Assembly (NCBI RefSeq): GCF_004793765.1
Contig: NZ_SRYM01000024.1
Location: forward strand, 1 to 59,230
Length of the DNA stretch: 59,230 nt
Reading direction: 5' to 3'
From: Parabacteroides distasonis
GTDB taxonomy: Bacteria; Bacteroidota; Bacteroidia; Bacteroidales; Tannerellaceae
In this document: piece by piece, positions 15,385-24,622 of the stretch
Numbering within the stretch: the first letter of the stretch is position 1
Layout: the number at the start of each line of letters is the position of its first letter
The notes under the pieces: model-generated
What the model saw: the letters and a program-made list of their open reading frames with translations, nothing else
Told to the model about the DNA's origin: nothing
Databases searched by the model: none
Program-made: the position numbers and the translations under genes

Positions 15385-18300
15385 ATGAGGAAAAGAAAGA
15401 TTTTAACAGCATTGGCGACTGTCGCTATCCCTATGTTTTTGATGGCGGTGGATGAGGCGAGGTTGATGCGCTTCCCGGCTACAAATGGTTCAGAGATTGT
15501 TTTCTCGTATGCCGGGGATTTATATAAGGTCCCGGCTACAGGTGGTGAGGCACAGCGATTGACATCGTATGTGGGGTATGAGATGTTTCCCCGTTTCTCC
15601 CCGGATGGTAAGACGATCGCTTTTACGGGACAGTACGACGGTAACACGGAAGTGTACACGATGCCCTCTTCCGGCGGTGAGCCATTGCGTATCACTTACA
15701 CGGCTACGAATAGCCGTGATGATTTGGGCGATCGCATGGGCCCGAATAATATCGTGATGACTTGGACACCAGACGGTAATGGTATTGTTTACCGCAACCG
15801 CATCAGTGATGGGTTCTCCGGTAAGTTATATACGGTAAATAAAGAAGGTGGCCTTTCCGAGGTGGTTCCCTTGCCCGAGGGCGGCTTTTGTAGCTATTCG
15901 CCCGATGGAAAACAATTGGCTTACAACCGGGTAATGCGTGAGTTCCGTACATGGAAATATTATAAGGGTGGTATGGCCGATGATATCTGGGTTTATAATC
16001 CGGAGAAGAAAAGTGTAGAGAATATCACGAACAATGAGGCGCAAGATATCTTTCCGATGTGGATTGGTGATGAGATCTATTTCCTTTCAGATCGGGATTA
16101 CACGATGAACTTGTTTGTTTACAATACGAAGACGAAACAAACAAGTAAGGTGACGAACTTCACCGAGTACGATGTGAAATTCCCTAGCAGTTTCGGCAAT
16201 ACGATCGTTTTCGAAAATGGAGGCTATATTTATAAGATGGATGCCGTGTCGAAAAAAACGGAGAAAGTGAATGTAACCCTTGCCTCCGATAATGTATACG
16301 CACGTAGCGAGATCAAGGATGGCTCCAAATATATCACGAGTGCCAGCCTCTCCCCAAAAGGTGAGCGTATGGTGGTGACGGCTCGCGGCGAGGTATTCAA
16401 TATTCCGGTAGATAAAGGGGTTACGAAAAATATCACCCGTACCCCGGGAGCGCACGAACGTGACGCTCAATGGTCACCGGACGGAAAGCATATAGCCTAT
16501 ATTTCTGACGCTACCGGCGAGACCGAGCTGTATCTCCAAGATTCCGAGGGGGGAGAGCCTATCCAGTTGACCAAGAATAACGATACGTATATCCGTACTT
16601 TCCATTGGAGTCCGGATTCTAAGAAGATTGTTTATACGGATCGTAAGAATCGTATCAATCTTTTGGACGTATCTAACAAACAGCTAACAAATGTCTCACA
16701 AAGTCTGTTAGGTGAAGCCCGCAACGTAAGTTTCTCTCCGGATAATAACTGGTTGACTTATTCACGTGTGTCTGATAATAATTTCTCGATCGTCTATGTC
16801 TATGATATCGCAGGTAAGAAAGAATATCCTGTGACCGATAAATGGTACGAGTCTTATTCTCCGGTATTCAGTACGGATGGCAAATATTTGGTATTCACTT
16901 CTGCCCGTGATTTCAATCCTACGTATAGCCAAACGGAATGGAATCATGTATATACTAATATGGGGGGCGTATATTTGGCATTATTGTCTAAGGATACCGC
17001 TTCCCCGTTTATGGAAACGGATGCGGAGGTAGCCATTGAATCTACCCCGGCGAAAGCGGATGCCTCTAAAAAGGACGAGACAAAGAATGAGGCTTCTACT
17101 CCGGTCGTAAAGATTGATATAGAGGGTATCACGGATCGAATCGTTAAGCTCCCCTTGCCGGGATCGAATTACTACGATCTTTATTCTGATGGAACGAACG
17201 TGTATTATTTCACGAAAGGCGGTATGAAGATGTTTGACTTGAAGAAACAGAAAGAGGAAACCGTTAGCGATGCCGCTATGATAGTTGATCCGGCTGGCAA
17301 GAAAGCTGTTTTCTTTAAGGACGATCAACTATTCGTAACCGATATACCGAAAGGTAAAGCGGATTTAAGCAAGCCGGTTAATCTGGCAAATATGAAGATC
17401 ACGGTAGACTATACGAAGGAATGGGCGCAAATCTTCGATGAGGCTTGGCGTGCTTTCCGGGATGGTTTCTATCTGGAGAATATGCATGGCAAGGATTGGA
17501 AGGCGATCAAGGAGAAATATGCAGTCCTCCTTCCTTACGTGAAAACACGTTTGGACTTGAATTATATTATTGGTGAGATGATCGGCGAGCTGGGAGTAGG
17601 GCATGCTTATGTGAATCCCGGTGAGGTGGAAAGCCCTAAACGGATATCGATGGGGTTGCTAGGAGCTGAGGTTTCTCGGGATAAGAGTGGTTTCTTCCGC
17701 TTGGAGAAGATCCTGCCGGGGGCTTCTTGGAGTAAGGAATTACGTTCTCCATTGACAGAACCGGGTGTTGAGGCGAAGGCCGGAGAGTATATCGTCGCTA
17801 TAGACGGGGTTCCTACGAATAGCGTGAACGATATGTATAAGTTGTTGATCGGAAAAGCGAACGTTCCGACCGAGTTGTCCTTGAATAGCAAGCCTCAGTT
17901 GGCGGGAGCTCGTAAGATCGTGGTCAGTCCGTTGGCGGAAGAATATTCTTTGTATCACTATAATTGGATCCAAGATAATATCAAGAAGGTAGATAAGGCG
18001 ACGAACGGTAAGGTCGGTTATATCTATATCCCGGATATGGGGCCGGAAGGCTTGAATGAGTTCTCCCGCTATTTCTATCCGCAATTGGATAAGGAAGGTT
18101 TGATTATCGATGATCGTGCGAATGGCGGTGGAAATGTCTCCCCGATGATTCTGGAACGTCTGTCTCGTGAGCCGTATCGTTTGACGATGCGCCGGGGTTC
18201 TTCTTTGATCGGGACCGTGCCGGATGCCGTACAGGTTGGCCCGAAAGTTTGCTTAATCAATAAGTATTCTGCTTCCGATGGCGATTTATTCCCGTGGGGC

Positions 18301-18618
18301 TTCCGTGCGCTTGGCTTAGGTAAATTGATCGGAACCCGTACTTGGGGCGGTATCATCGGTATTAGCGGCCCGCTTCCTTATATGGACGGTACGGATATCC
18401 GTGTGCCTTTCTTCACGAGCTATGATCCGAAGACGGGTAACTGGATTATCGAGAACCATGGTGTGGATCCGGATATCTTGATCGATAACGACCCCATCAA
18501 GGAATGGAACGGTGAGGATCAACAATTAGACCGTGCTATCGAGGAAGTCATGAAACAATTAAAAGAACGCAAACCGCTAGTCCCTATCCCCGCACCAAGG
18601 GACTGGAGCCATAAATAA
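15385..18618 (+). CDS. Tricorn-type S41 peptidase (copy 2), exported
   Basis: The 1077-aa protein has a signal peptide (MRKRKILTALATVAIPMFLM), SPDG-rich propeller repeats to about residue 500, a Lys/Glu/Ala-rich linker (near KADASKKDETKNEAST), a PDZ-like segment (GEYIVAIDGVPTNSV) and the S41 core. The His lies in GELGVGHAYVNPG and the nucleophile Ser in NKYSASDGDLFPWGF. Compared with copy 1, the Ser before the catalytic His is Gly. The ATG at 15385 is chosen over an in-frame TTG at 15379. No promoter is visible between the Rpn gene and this one, so the two may be cotranscribed. A palindromic repeat follows the stop. Confidence 0.93.
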   Translation: MRKRKILTALATVAIPMFLMAVDEARLMRFPATNGSEIVFSYAGDLYKVPATGGEAQRLTSYVGYEMFPRFSPDGKTIAFTGQYDGNTEVYTMPSSGGEPLRITYTATNSRDDLGDRMGPNNIVMTWTPDGNGIVYRNRISDGFSGKLYTVNKEGGLSEVVPLPEGGFCSYSPDGKQLAYNRVMREFRTWKYYKGGMADDIWVYNPEKKSVENITNNEAQDIFPMWIGDEIYFLSDRDYTMNLFVYNTKTKQTSKVTNFTEYDVKFPSSFGNTIVFENGGYIYKMDAVSKKTEKVNVTLASDNVYARSEIKDGSKYITSASLSPKGERMVVTARGEVFNIPVDKGVTKNITRTPGAHERDAQWSPDGKHIAYISDATGETELYLQDSEGGEPIQLTKNNDTYIRTFHWSPDSKKIVYTDRKNRINLLDVSNKQLTNVSQSLLGEARNVSFSPDNNWLTYSRVSDNNFSIVYVYDIAGKKEYPVTDKWYESYSPVFSTDGKYLVFTSARDFNPTYSQTEWNHVYTNMGGVYLALLSKDTASPFMETDAEVAIESTPAKADASKKDETKNEASTPVVKIDIEGITDRIVKLPLPGSNYYDLYSDGTNVYYFTKGGMKMFDLKKQKEETVSDAAMIVDPAGKKAVFFKDDQLFVTDIPKGKADLSKPVNLANMKITVDYTKEWAQIFDEAWRAFRDGFYLENMHGKDWKAIKEKYAVLLPYVKTRLDLNYIIGEMIGELGVGHAYVNPGEVESPKRISMGLLGAEVSRDKSGFFRLEKILPGASWSKELRSPLTEPGVEAKAGEYIVAIDGVPTNSVNDMYKLLIGKANVPTELSLNSKPQLAGARKIVVSPLAEEYSLYHYNWIQDNIKKVDKATNGKVGYIYIPDMGPEGLNEFSRYFYPQLDKEGLIIDDRANGGGNVSPMILERLSREPYRLTMRRGSSLIGTVPDAVQVGPKVCLINKYSASDGDLFPWGFRALGLGKLIGTRTWGGIIGISGPLPYMDGTDIRVPFFTSYDPKTGNWIIENHGVDPDILIDNDPIKEWNGEDQQLDRAIEEVMKQLKERKPLVPIPAPRDWSHK

Positions 18619-18626
18619 TGAGAGGC

Positions 18627-18664
18627 TATTTGTAGAGACGGGGCACGCCACGTCTCTACAAATA
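18627..18664. repeat. Dispersed TGTAGAGACGG palindrome, copy 1, in terminator position
   Basis: TATTTGTAGAGACG (18627-18640) pairs perfectly with CGTCTCTACAAATA (18651-18664) around GGGCACGCCA. It lies 9 bp after the tricorn stop codon. Related palindromes are at 44774-44809 and 49364-49397. Confidence 0.8.
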
Positions 18665-18698
18665 AATAGTAAACGGATTAAAAACGAGTAATCTATCT

Positions 18699-19244
18699 AT
18701 GGAACGATTCGCAGCCATTGACTTTGAGACCGCTAATGGAAAGCGGAGCAGTATTTGCAGTATAGGTATCGCCATATTGGAGGATGACTGGGTAGTAGAT
18801 AGCATTTATACCTTGGTACGTCCTACCCCTAATTTCTATACCCGTTGGACTACGGCCATACATGGATTGACTGCTGAGGATACGAATGATGCGTTATGTT
18901 TCGAGGAGGCTTGGGAAAGCATCGCCCCGAAACTAAAGGATCTCCCCCTTGTTGCCCATAACAGTCCGTTTGATGAGGGATGCCTGAAAGCCGCCCACGA
19001 GGTGTATGACTTAGCCTATCCGAAATATCCCTTCTATTGCACTTGCCGTCTCTCCCGGAAGATGTATCCTTTTCTGGTAAATCATCAGTTGCAGACAGTA
19101 GCCGCCCACTGCGGTTACGACCTTACCCGACATCATAACGCCATGGCCGACGCTTACGCCTGTGCCCATATCGCCCTTACGATGATGCGGGAAAAAGAGG
19201 TCGATAGCTTGGAGGCGCTTATGGCTTCCTGCTACTCTAGGTAA
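18699..19244 (+). CDS. DEDDh 3'-5' exonuclease (DnaQ-like)
   Basis: The 181-aa protein is a stand-alone exonuclease domain of the DnaQ/RNase T superfamily. All catalytic residues are visible: Asp8 and Glu10 in AAIDFETANG, Asp92 in AHNSPFDEG, and His146/Asp151 in HHNAMADAYA. It would remove nucleotides from 3' ends in DNA repair or proofreading. There is no polymerase or BRCT domain attached. Its stop codon abuts the stop of the converging symporter gene at 19245. Confidence 0.9.
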   Translation: MERFAAIDFETANGKRSSICSIGIAILEDDWVVDSIYTLVRPTPNFYTRWTTAIHGLTAEDTNDALCFEEAWESIAPKLKDLPLVAHNSPFDEGCLKAAHEVYDLAYPKYPFYCTCRLSRKMYPFLVNHQLQTVAAHCGYDLTRHHNAMADAYACAHIALTMMREKEVDSLEALMASCYSR

Positions 19245-20417
19245 CTATGGGGTGTTTTTCCCGGCTATTTTATCCACCACGACAGCGATAGCGCCATCCC
19301 CCGTCACGTTGCAAGCGGTGCCAAAACTATCCATGGCAATATAAAGGGCGATCATTAACGCTTGCAGTGTCTCATTGAATCCCAGCATACTTTGCAAGAT
19401 ACCCAAAGCGGCCATAATAGCCCCTCCCGGAACCCCCGGAGCCGCTACCATCGTAATTCCCAACATCATGATAAATCCGCTGAAGTTGGAGAAGGTAATC
19501 GGTTCTCCCGCCATGATCATGATAGCCATAGCGCAAGCTACGATTTTCATAGTGCTACCTGCCAGATGGATCGTGGCGCAAAGCGGTACGGTAAAGATCG
19601 CTATATTCTCCCGTACGCCATTCTTGACAGCCTGCGCCAGTGTCACGGGAATCGTGGCGGCGGAGGATTGGGTCCCCAGAGCCGTAGCGTAGGCCGGTAA
19701 CATATTCTTCAAGAGGCGGAGCGGATTCTTCCCGGCTATGGCTCCGGCTATCGTGAATTGGATCAATAACAATAATACATGTAAGACAAAGATGACTATG
19801 ATAACCTTGAGGAACATCGTGATAATACTCATGACTTGTCCGCTCACGGTCATGTTCAGGAAGATACCGAAAATATGGAGCGGTAATAACGGGATGATAA
19901 CCACCTCGATTAGCTTAATGATAATTTCCTTGAAATCCGTGAAAGAGTCACGCAGGGTGGTTCCCGCTATATTAGAAAGCCCTAGGCCAATCGTAAAGGA
20001 TAGCAGCAGGGCTGTCATGACATCCATTAAAGGCGGCATATTTACCGTGAAGTAAGGTGTCAGCATGAAATCTTCCGGATTCTCCATCGCCGTCAATTCC
20101 GTGTTGGTCGGTAGTATGTGCGGGAATATAGCCGATCCGCTCAGGAACGTGAAGAAACCCGAGAAGACTGTTGAACCGTAAGCGATCAAGGCGGTTATCA
20201 ATAATAGCTTTCCGGCTCCTTTGCCCAGATCTCCGATAGCGGGAGTCACCAGCCCCAATATGATTAGAGGGATGGAAAACGATAGGAAGTTGCCGAACAA
20301 TGAATTGAAGGTTACAAAGATACGTGCGATTCCTCCCGGTAAAAACTGGCCGAACAATACGCCAGCGGCGATAGCGATAACGACTTTAGTTAACAATGAT
20401 ACTCTGATCTTCTTCAT
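19245..20417 (-). CDS. Dicarboxylate/amino acid:cation symporter (DAACS family)
   Basis: This 390-aa membrane protein has the GltP/DctA/SstT fold: several hydrophobic segments, the serine-rich hairpin ALGTQSSAATIPVT, and a late MDSFGTACNVTGDGA segment in the place of the NMDGT motif. Transporters of this family take up glutamate, aspartate, serine or C4-dicarboxylates with Na+ or H+; the substrate cannot be fixed from sequence. Its start overlaps the end of the NhaC gene behind it by 32 bp, so the two are probably one operon. Confidence 0.88.
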   Translation of the reverse strand: MKKIRVSLLTKVVIAIAAGVLFGQFLPGGIARIFVTFNSLFGNFLSFSIPLIILGLVTPAIGDLGKGAGKLLLITALIAYGSTVFSGFFTFLSGSAIFPHILPTNTELTAMENPEDFMLTPYFTVNMPPLMDVMTALLLSFTIGLGLSNIAGTTLRDSFTDFKEIIIKLIEVVIIPLLPLHIFGIFLNMTVSGQVMSIITMFLKVIIVIFVLHVLLLLIQFTIAGAIAGKNPLRLLKNMLPAYATALGTQSSAATIPVTLAQAVKNGVRENIAIFTVPLCATIHLAGSTMKIVACAMAIMIMAGEPITFSNFSGFIMMLGITMVAAPGVPGGAIMAALGILQSMLGFNETLQALMIALYIAMDSFGTACNVTGDGAIAVVVDKIAGKNTP

Positions 20418-21852
20418 GGTGTTGCTTTATTTTGAAGCCAATGGCGGCCATCGTAATACTCATCAACGGACTGATCAGATTAAAGAAGCAATAAGGAAGA
20501 TACGTTAGGGTCGCTACGCCTAATATCGTGGCTTGCGTCATGCCGCAGGTGTTCCACGGTACCAGCACGGACGTTACGGTTACGGAATCTTCCGTCGTAC
20601 GGCTTAACAGGCGACTCTCATATCCTTTTTTCTTGTAGATATCCTTGAACATATTTCCGGTAAGGATAATGGATATGTATTGGTCGGCCGTAACGATATT
20701 CAAGAATAAACCGGAGAATACGGTAGACGCCACCATGCCGACCCTCCGTTTCATAAAGCGCAGGAATACGGACGTAAGGCTTTCCAGCATACCGCTGGCC
20801 GTCATGGAGCCGCCGAAGCACATGGCGCAGATGATCAGCCAGATCGTATTCATCATACCCGCCATACCCCGGGTAGCGACCAAGCTGTTCAATGCCTCGT
20901 TACCCGTATCGATCTGGGTACTCCCGTAGAATGTCATGAATAATCCCTTAAACAGGGAGGAGGCATCCGCTACCGATGCTCCCGCTACCTCTTGCAATAA
21001 ATGAGGCTGGAAAAAGATTGCGAACACCCCGGCCATCGCCGTCGAGATAAACAAGGTGATCAAAGACGGTACTTTTTTGGCGATTAATATACCCGTTACC
21101 ACTGGTACGATCAGTAGCCAGAGCGAGATATTAAAACTTTCATTCAACGAGGCGGCGAACTCGGCTATTTGCCCGGATGCGTTCGAGGTATGCGTAAAAC
21201 CCGCTATGGTAAAAATAATCAACGTGATCACCATAGACGGTATTGTCGTAAGCATCATATACCGGATATGGGAGAACAAAGGGGTATGCGTTACGGAAGA
21301 GGCTAATACCGTCGTGTCCGAGAGCGGTGAGATCTTATCCCCGAAATAAGCGCCCGAGATGATCGCCCCAGCTACCCACCCCGTAGCGAAACCTTGTGCC
21401 TCGCCGATACCCATCAAGGCGATACCGATCGTGGCGATGGTAGTCCACGAGCTACCAGTCATAACGGATACGACAGCGCAGATCACGCAACAAGAGGCCA
21501 GAAAGAAACTCGGATGGATAATTTGCATCCCATAATAAATCAAGGTCGGGACGATACCGCTGATCATCCAGCTACCGGATAAGGCGCCAATCAACAATAG
21601 GATAATTATAGCTGTGGCCACTCCCAATATGTTTTTACATATCGCCTCTTCGATATCACGCCATTTGACTTTACAGAAGATCATGGCTAAAAGGGAGGCG
21701 ACCGCCGTGGTGGTAAGTAATACGACTTGGCTTCCGCCGCTTAATGCGTCGCTGCCGAAAGTGCGTATGGTTACAAACAAAAGAGCTACTAGTACGAGGA
21801 TAGGCACTAGTGAAAGTAGAGGGGAGGGCATCTTCTTAAGATGATTTTCCAT
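20386..21852 (-). CDS. NhaC family Na+/H+ antiporter (copy A)
   Basis: The 488-aa protein has about twelve hydrophobic segments and NhaC-type motifs: LIGALSGSWMISGIVPTLIY, VMTGSSWTTIATIGIALMG and ISGAYFGDKISPLSDTTVLA. NhaC proteins exchange Na+ for H+, some with linked substrates such as malate/lactate. The gene overlaps the following symporter gene. A close paralog lies 84 bp upstream on the same strand (21936-23378), evidently a tandem duplication. Two antiporters next to a cation-coupled symporter suggest a shared role in sodium balance. Confidence 0.9.
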   Translation of the reverse strand: MENHLKKMPSPLLSLVPILVLVALLFVTIRTFGSDALSGGSQVVLLTTTAVASLLAMIFCKVKWRDIEEAICKNILGVATAIIILLLIGALSGSWMISGIVPTLIYYGMQIIHPSFFLASCCVICAVVSVMTGSSWTTIATIGIALMGIGEAQGFATGWVAGAIISGAYFGDKISPLSDTTVLASSVTHTPLFSHIRYMMLTTIPSMVITLIIFTIAGFTHTSNASGQIAEFAASLNESFNISLWLLIVPVVTGILIAKKVPSLITLFISTAMAGVFAIFFQPHLLQEVAGASVADASSLFKGLFMTFYGSTQIDTGNEALNSLVATRGMAGMMNTIWLIICAMCFGGSMTASGMLESLTSVFLRFMKRRVGMVASTVFSGLFLNIVTADQYISIILTGNMFKDIYKKKGYESRLLSRTTEDSVTVTSVLVPWNTCGMTQATILGVATLTYLPYCFFNLISPLMSITMAAIGFKIKQHHEEDQSIIVN

Positions 21853-21935
21853 TGTTCATTTAGTCGCTTAAATAATAATGGTGCGAAAATACTAAAAATA
21901 CTTTGAATAACGCTATGAATTATAGATTGATTTCC

Positions 21936-23378
21936 TTATTTCATAGTCTTTTGGACGATCTTATAACCGGTTGCCGCTATAAGAATGCTCATAAACGGGC
22001 TGACGATATTAAAGATGCAATAAGGGAAATAAGTCCAAGTAGATACGCCAAGGATTGTAGATTGTGTCATGCCGCAAGTGGTCCATGGGATCAGTACGGA
22101 GGTGACGGTGACGGAGTCTTCCGTTGTCCGGCTAAGCAGGCGGCTCTCGAATCCACGTTGCTTATATACTTCTTTAAACATTTCGCTGTTCAGGATGATG
22201 GCGATAAACTGGTCCGCCGTGCAGATATTCAAGGATAATCCGGACACGACGGTAGAGGCGACCATGCTGGTACGGCCTCGCATGAAATGCAAGAAGATAC
22301 GTGTGATACTTTCTAGCATGCCGCTAGCGGACATGGCCCCGCCGAAACACATGGCGCAAATGATCAGCCAAATCGTGTTCATCATCCCGGCCATTCCCTG
22401 GGTGGAGACTAGAGAGTTCAAGGTCTCGTTGCCGGTCTGTATCTGCGTGCTGTCATAGAAAGTCATCAGCAGGCCTTTGATATAGGCGATAATCCCGCTA
22501 TCGGTGATCCCGGAAATCTCCAATAAGGCGTTTGGCTGGAAAATCAAGGCGAATATTCCGGCGAGTATGGAGGAGGCGAAAAGCACCACGATCGAAGGTG
22601 TCTTCTTGGCGATCATGATTCCGGTAACGATCGGTACGATCATAAGCCAAGGCGTGATATGGAACGAGCTTTTCAAGGCTTCGGAGAAAGCGGCTATCTG
22701 GGATGCGTCTGCTGTCTCTCTCGAGAATCCGGCGATGCTGAATACGGTCAGTGTGACGATCATAGAGGGAACGGTCGTATAAAGCATATACCGGATATGT
22801 GTGAAAAGGGGTGTGTCCGTTACGGAGGCCGCCAATACCGTAGTGTCTGATAACGGCGACATCTTATCCCCGAAATAAGCGCCCGATATAATCGCTCCCG
22901 CTACCCACCCCGTACTGAAGCCTTGCGCCTCGCCAATCCCGATCAAGGCGATCCCGATGGTGGCGATGGTAGTCCACGAGCTACCCGTCATGACCGATAT
23001 GATACTGCATAGCAGGCAACAGGCCACGAGGAAGAAATCCGTTTGCATGACTTGCAACCCATAATAGATCAAGGACGGCACGATCCCGCTTACCATCCAA
23101 CTGCCCGATAGGGTTCCGATCAATAAAAGGATGATGACAGACGGTGCGATCCCATAGATGTTACGGGCGATTTGCCCCTCGATATCTTCCCACTTGATCT
23201 TGCAATGAAAGACGGCGATCAAAGAGCAGATCGAGGTGGCTATCAATAATACGATTTGGCTGGCTCCTCCAAGGGAATCGCCCCGGAAAATATAGATGGC
23301 TACGGCCAGCATGATGACTAATGTCACTACGGGTAGTAAAGAGATTGCGATGGAGGGTGTCCGGGGTTTTTCTGCCAT
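21936..23378 (-). CDS. NhaC family Na+/H+ antiporter (copy B)
   Basis: The 480-aa protein is a paralog of copy A with the same motifs in the same order (LIGTLSGSWMVSGIVPSLIY, VMTGSSWTTIATIGIALIG, ISGAYFGDKMSPLSDTTVLA). I chose the ATG at 23378; an in-frame GTG at 23390 would add four residues. A minus-strand TATTTTTG at 23482-23475 is a candidate -7 box about 100 bp upstream. It is probably the first gene of a run of three transporters. Confidence 0.9.
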   Translation of the reverse strand: MAEKPRTPSIAISLLPVVTLVIMLAVAIYIFRGDSLGGASQIVLLIATSICSLIAVFHCKIKWEDIEGQIARNIYGIAPSVIILLLIGTLSGSWMVSGIVPSLIYYGLQVMQTDFFLVACCLLCSIISVMTGSSWTTIATIGIALIGIGEAQGFSTGWVAGAIISGAYFGDKMSPLSDTTVLAASVTDTPLFTHIRYMLYTTVPSMIVTLTVFSIAGFSRETADASQIAAFSEALKSSFHITPWLMIVPIVTGIMIAKKTPSIVVLFASSILAGIFALIFQPNALLEISGITDSGIIAYIKGLLMTFYDSTQIQTGNETLNSLVSTQGMAGMMNTIWLIICAMCFGGAMSASGMLESITRIFLHFMRGRTSMVASTVVSGLSLNICTADQFIAIILNSEMFKEVYKQRGFESRLLSRTTEDSVTVTSVLIPWTTCGMTQSTILGVSTWTYFPYCIFNIVSPFMSILIAATGYKIVQKTMK

Positions 23379-23510
23379 GGGTTTATTCACGTCGTTTGTT
23401 ATTTATCATGGATAATCCGAATAAATTCTTTATACGGACCTTCCTTGTGTTATCGATTCTAATTAATTTCACTGCAAAAATAAAAAAGGATTTGGATAGG
23501 GGGGTAACTT

Positions 23511-24470
23511 ATGGTAGTAAATAATCGGTTAGGCTATTTATTTGTCTTTTTGGGGATGAGTATGGCGCTATATGCCCAGCGAAAGACGGAAGCGATCCGT
23601 TATGGCGATCTGGATCAGTGGGTGGTACGTAAGATCACGGAATCGGCTATTATTGGGAAGGAGACAAAGACACTTTACTGCGTTGGCCCTATGGATACGA
23701 TTATCGGAAATAGACCTTTTGAGTCGAAAGTTTCGCCTTGGGGCAGTTCTAACGTGATGGCAAGGGTGAGCGGGATTACGAAAGCTAGCGTCAGTGTCTA
23801 CCCCGAAAGACGGGATGAGGGGTATTGCGCACGGCTGGAGACGGGTATAGAATCGATCTCGGCGATGGGTATCATGAACGTGAAGGTGTTGGTCGGGGGA
23901 TGCCTCTATCTCGGCCGTTTTCTGGAACCGGCGAAGAATTCTTCGGAGACGTGGGGACAGATCGTTTGCGGTATCCCGTTTCACCAAAAACCTACGTCCT
24001 TGTTATTCGATTATAAGGTGAAGCTCTCCGGTGATCCCAATCGTATTAAATTGAGTGGTTTTAGCAAGAGATCGGAGGTCGATGGCATTGATATGCCTTT
24101 GGTGAATCTCTTTCTTCAGAAGCGTTGGGAGGATAAGGACGGGAACATATATGCCAAGCGTATCGGTACGCTGGTGATCCGGATGGACAAAAATACGGAT
24201 TGGGTAAGCGATGCCAACTTCCCAATCTTATACGGCGATATCATGGAACGTAGCGATTATAAAGAATATATGGGTTTTCAAATCGGAGAGTCTGCCCGTT
24301 ATAGCTTGAACAGCAAAGGCAAGAACGTCCCTATCCAAGAAATCGGCTGGGGAACGGAGGACGATGAGGTAACCCATATGATCTTAGAGTTCTGTTCCAG
24401 TCACGGAGGCTCGTACGTAGGTTCTCCGGGAAATACCTTTTGGGTGGATAATATCCGGTTGGGATATTGA
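23511..24470 (+). CDS. PCMD domain-containing exported protein
   Basis: The 319-aa protein has a signal peptide (MVVNNRLGYLFVFLGMSMAL, cleaved near YAQ) and matches the PCMD family (putative carbohydrate metabolism domain) of Bacteroidota. Visible marks are the opening IRYGDLDQWVVRKI, the WGSSN segment, LLFDYKVKLSG in the middle, and the closing FWVDNIRLGY that ends the beta sandwich. Such proteins are exported and presumed to bind glycans or cell-wall sugars, but no activity is proven. It is transcribed divergently from the NhaC genes. Confidence 0.8.
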   Translation: MVVNNRLGYLFVFLGMSMALYAQRKTEAIRYGDLDQWVVRKITESAIIGKETKTLYCVGPMDTIIGNRPFESKVSPWGSSNVMARVSGITKASVSVYPERRDEGYCARLETGIESISAMGIMNVKVLVGGCLYLGRFLEPAKNSSETWGQIVCGIPFHQKPTSLLFDYKVKLSGDPNRIKLSGFSKRSEVDGIDMPLVNLFLQKRWEDKDGNIYAKRIGTLVIRMDKNTDWVSDANFPILYGDIMERSDYKEYMGFQIGESARYSLNSKGKNVPIQEIGWGTEDDEVTHMILEFCSSHGGSYVGSPGNTFWVDNIRLGY

Positions 24471-24483
24471 GCCTATTATTGTT

Positions 24484-24511
24484 TGGAAAAAACACGTACA
24501 TGCTTTTGGAG
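24484..24511. repeat. CACGTACRTG palindrome, isolated copy
   Basis: GGAAAAAACACGTACATGCTTTTGGA resembles the three tandem copies at 53073-53138 and has the same arrangement: A tract, CACGTACRTG core, T tract. It lies just after the PCMD stop codon. Confidence 0.45.
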
Positions 24512-24622
24512 ACTGAATGAAATACCCCCATGCTCCGGGTTCTTTCTTTACCTGCTACGGCTGCTTCCTAGAACTTCGTGTTTATACTTGCCTCCGTCAG
24601 ACCTAATGAGTGTATGAATTGT

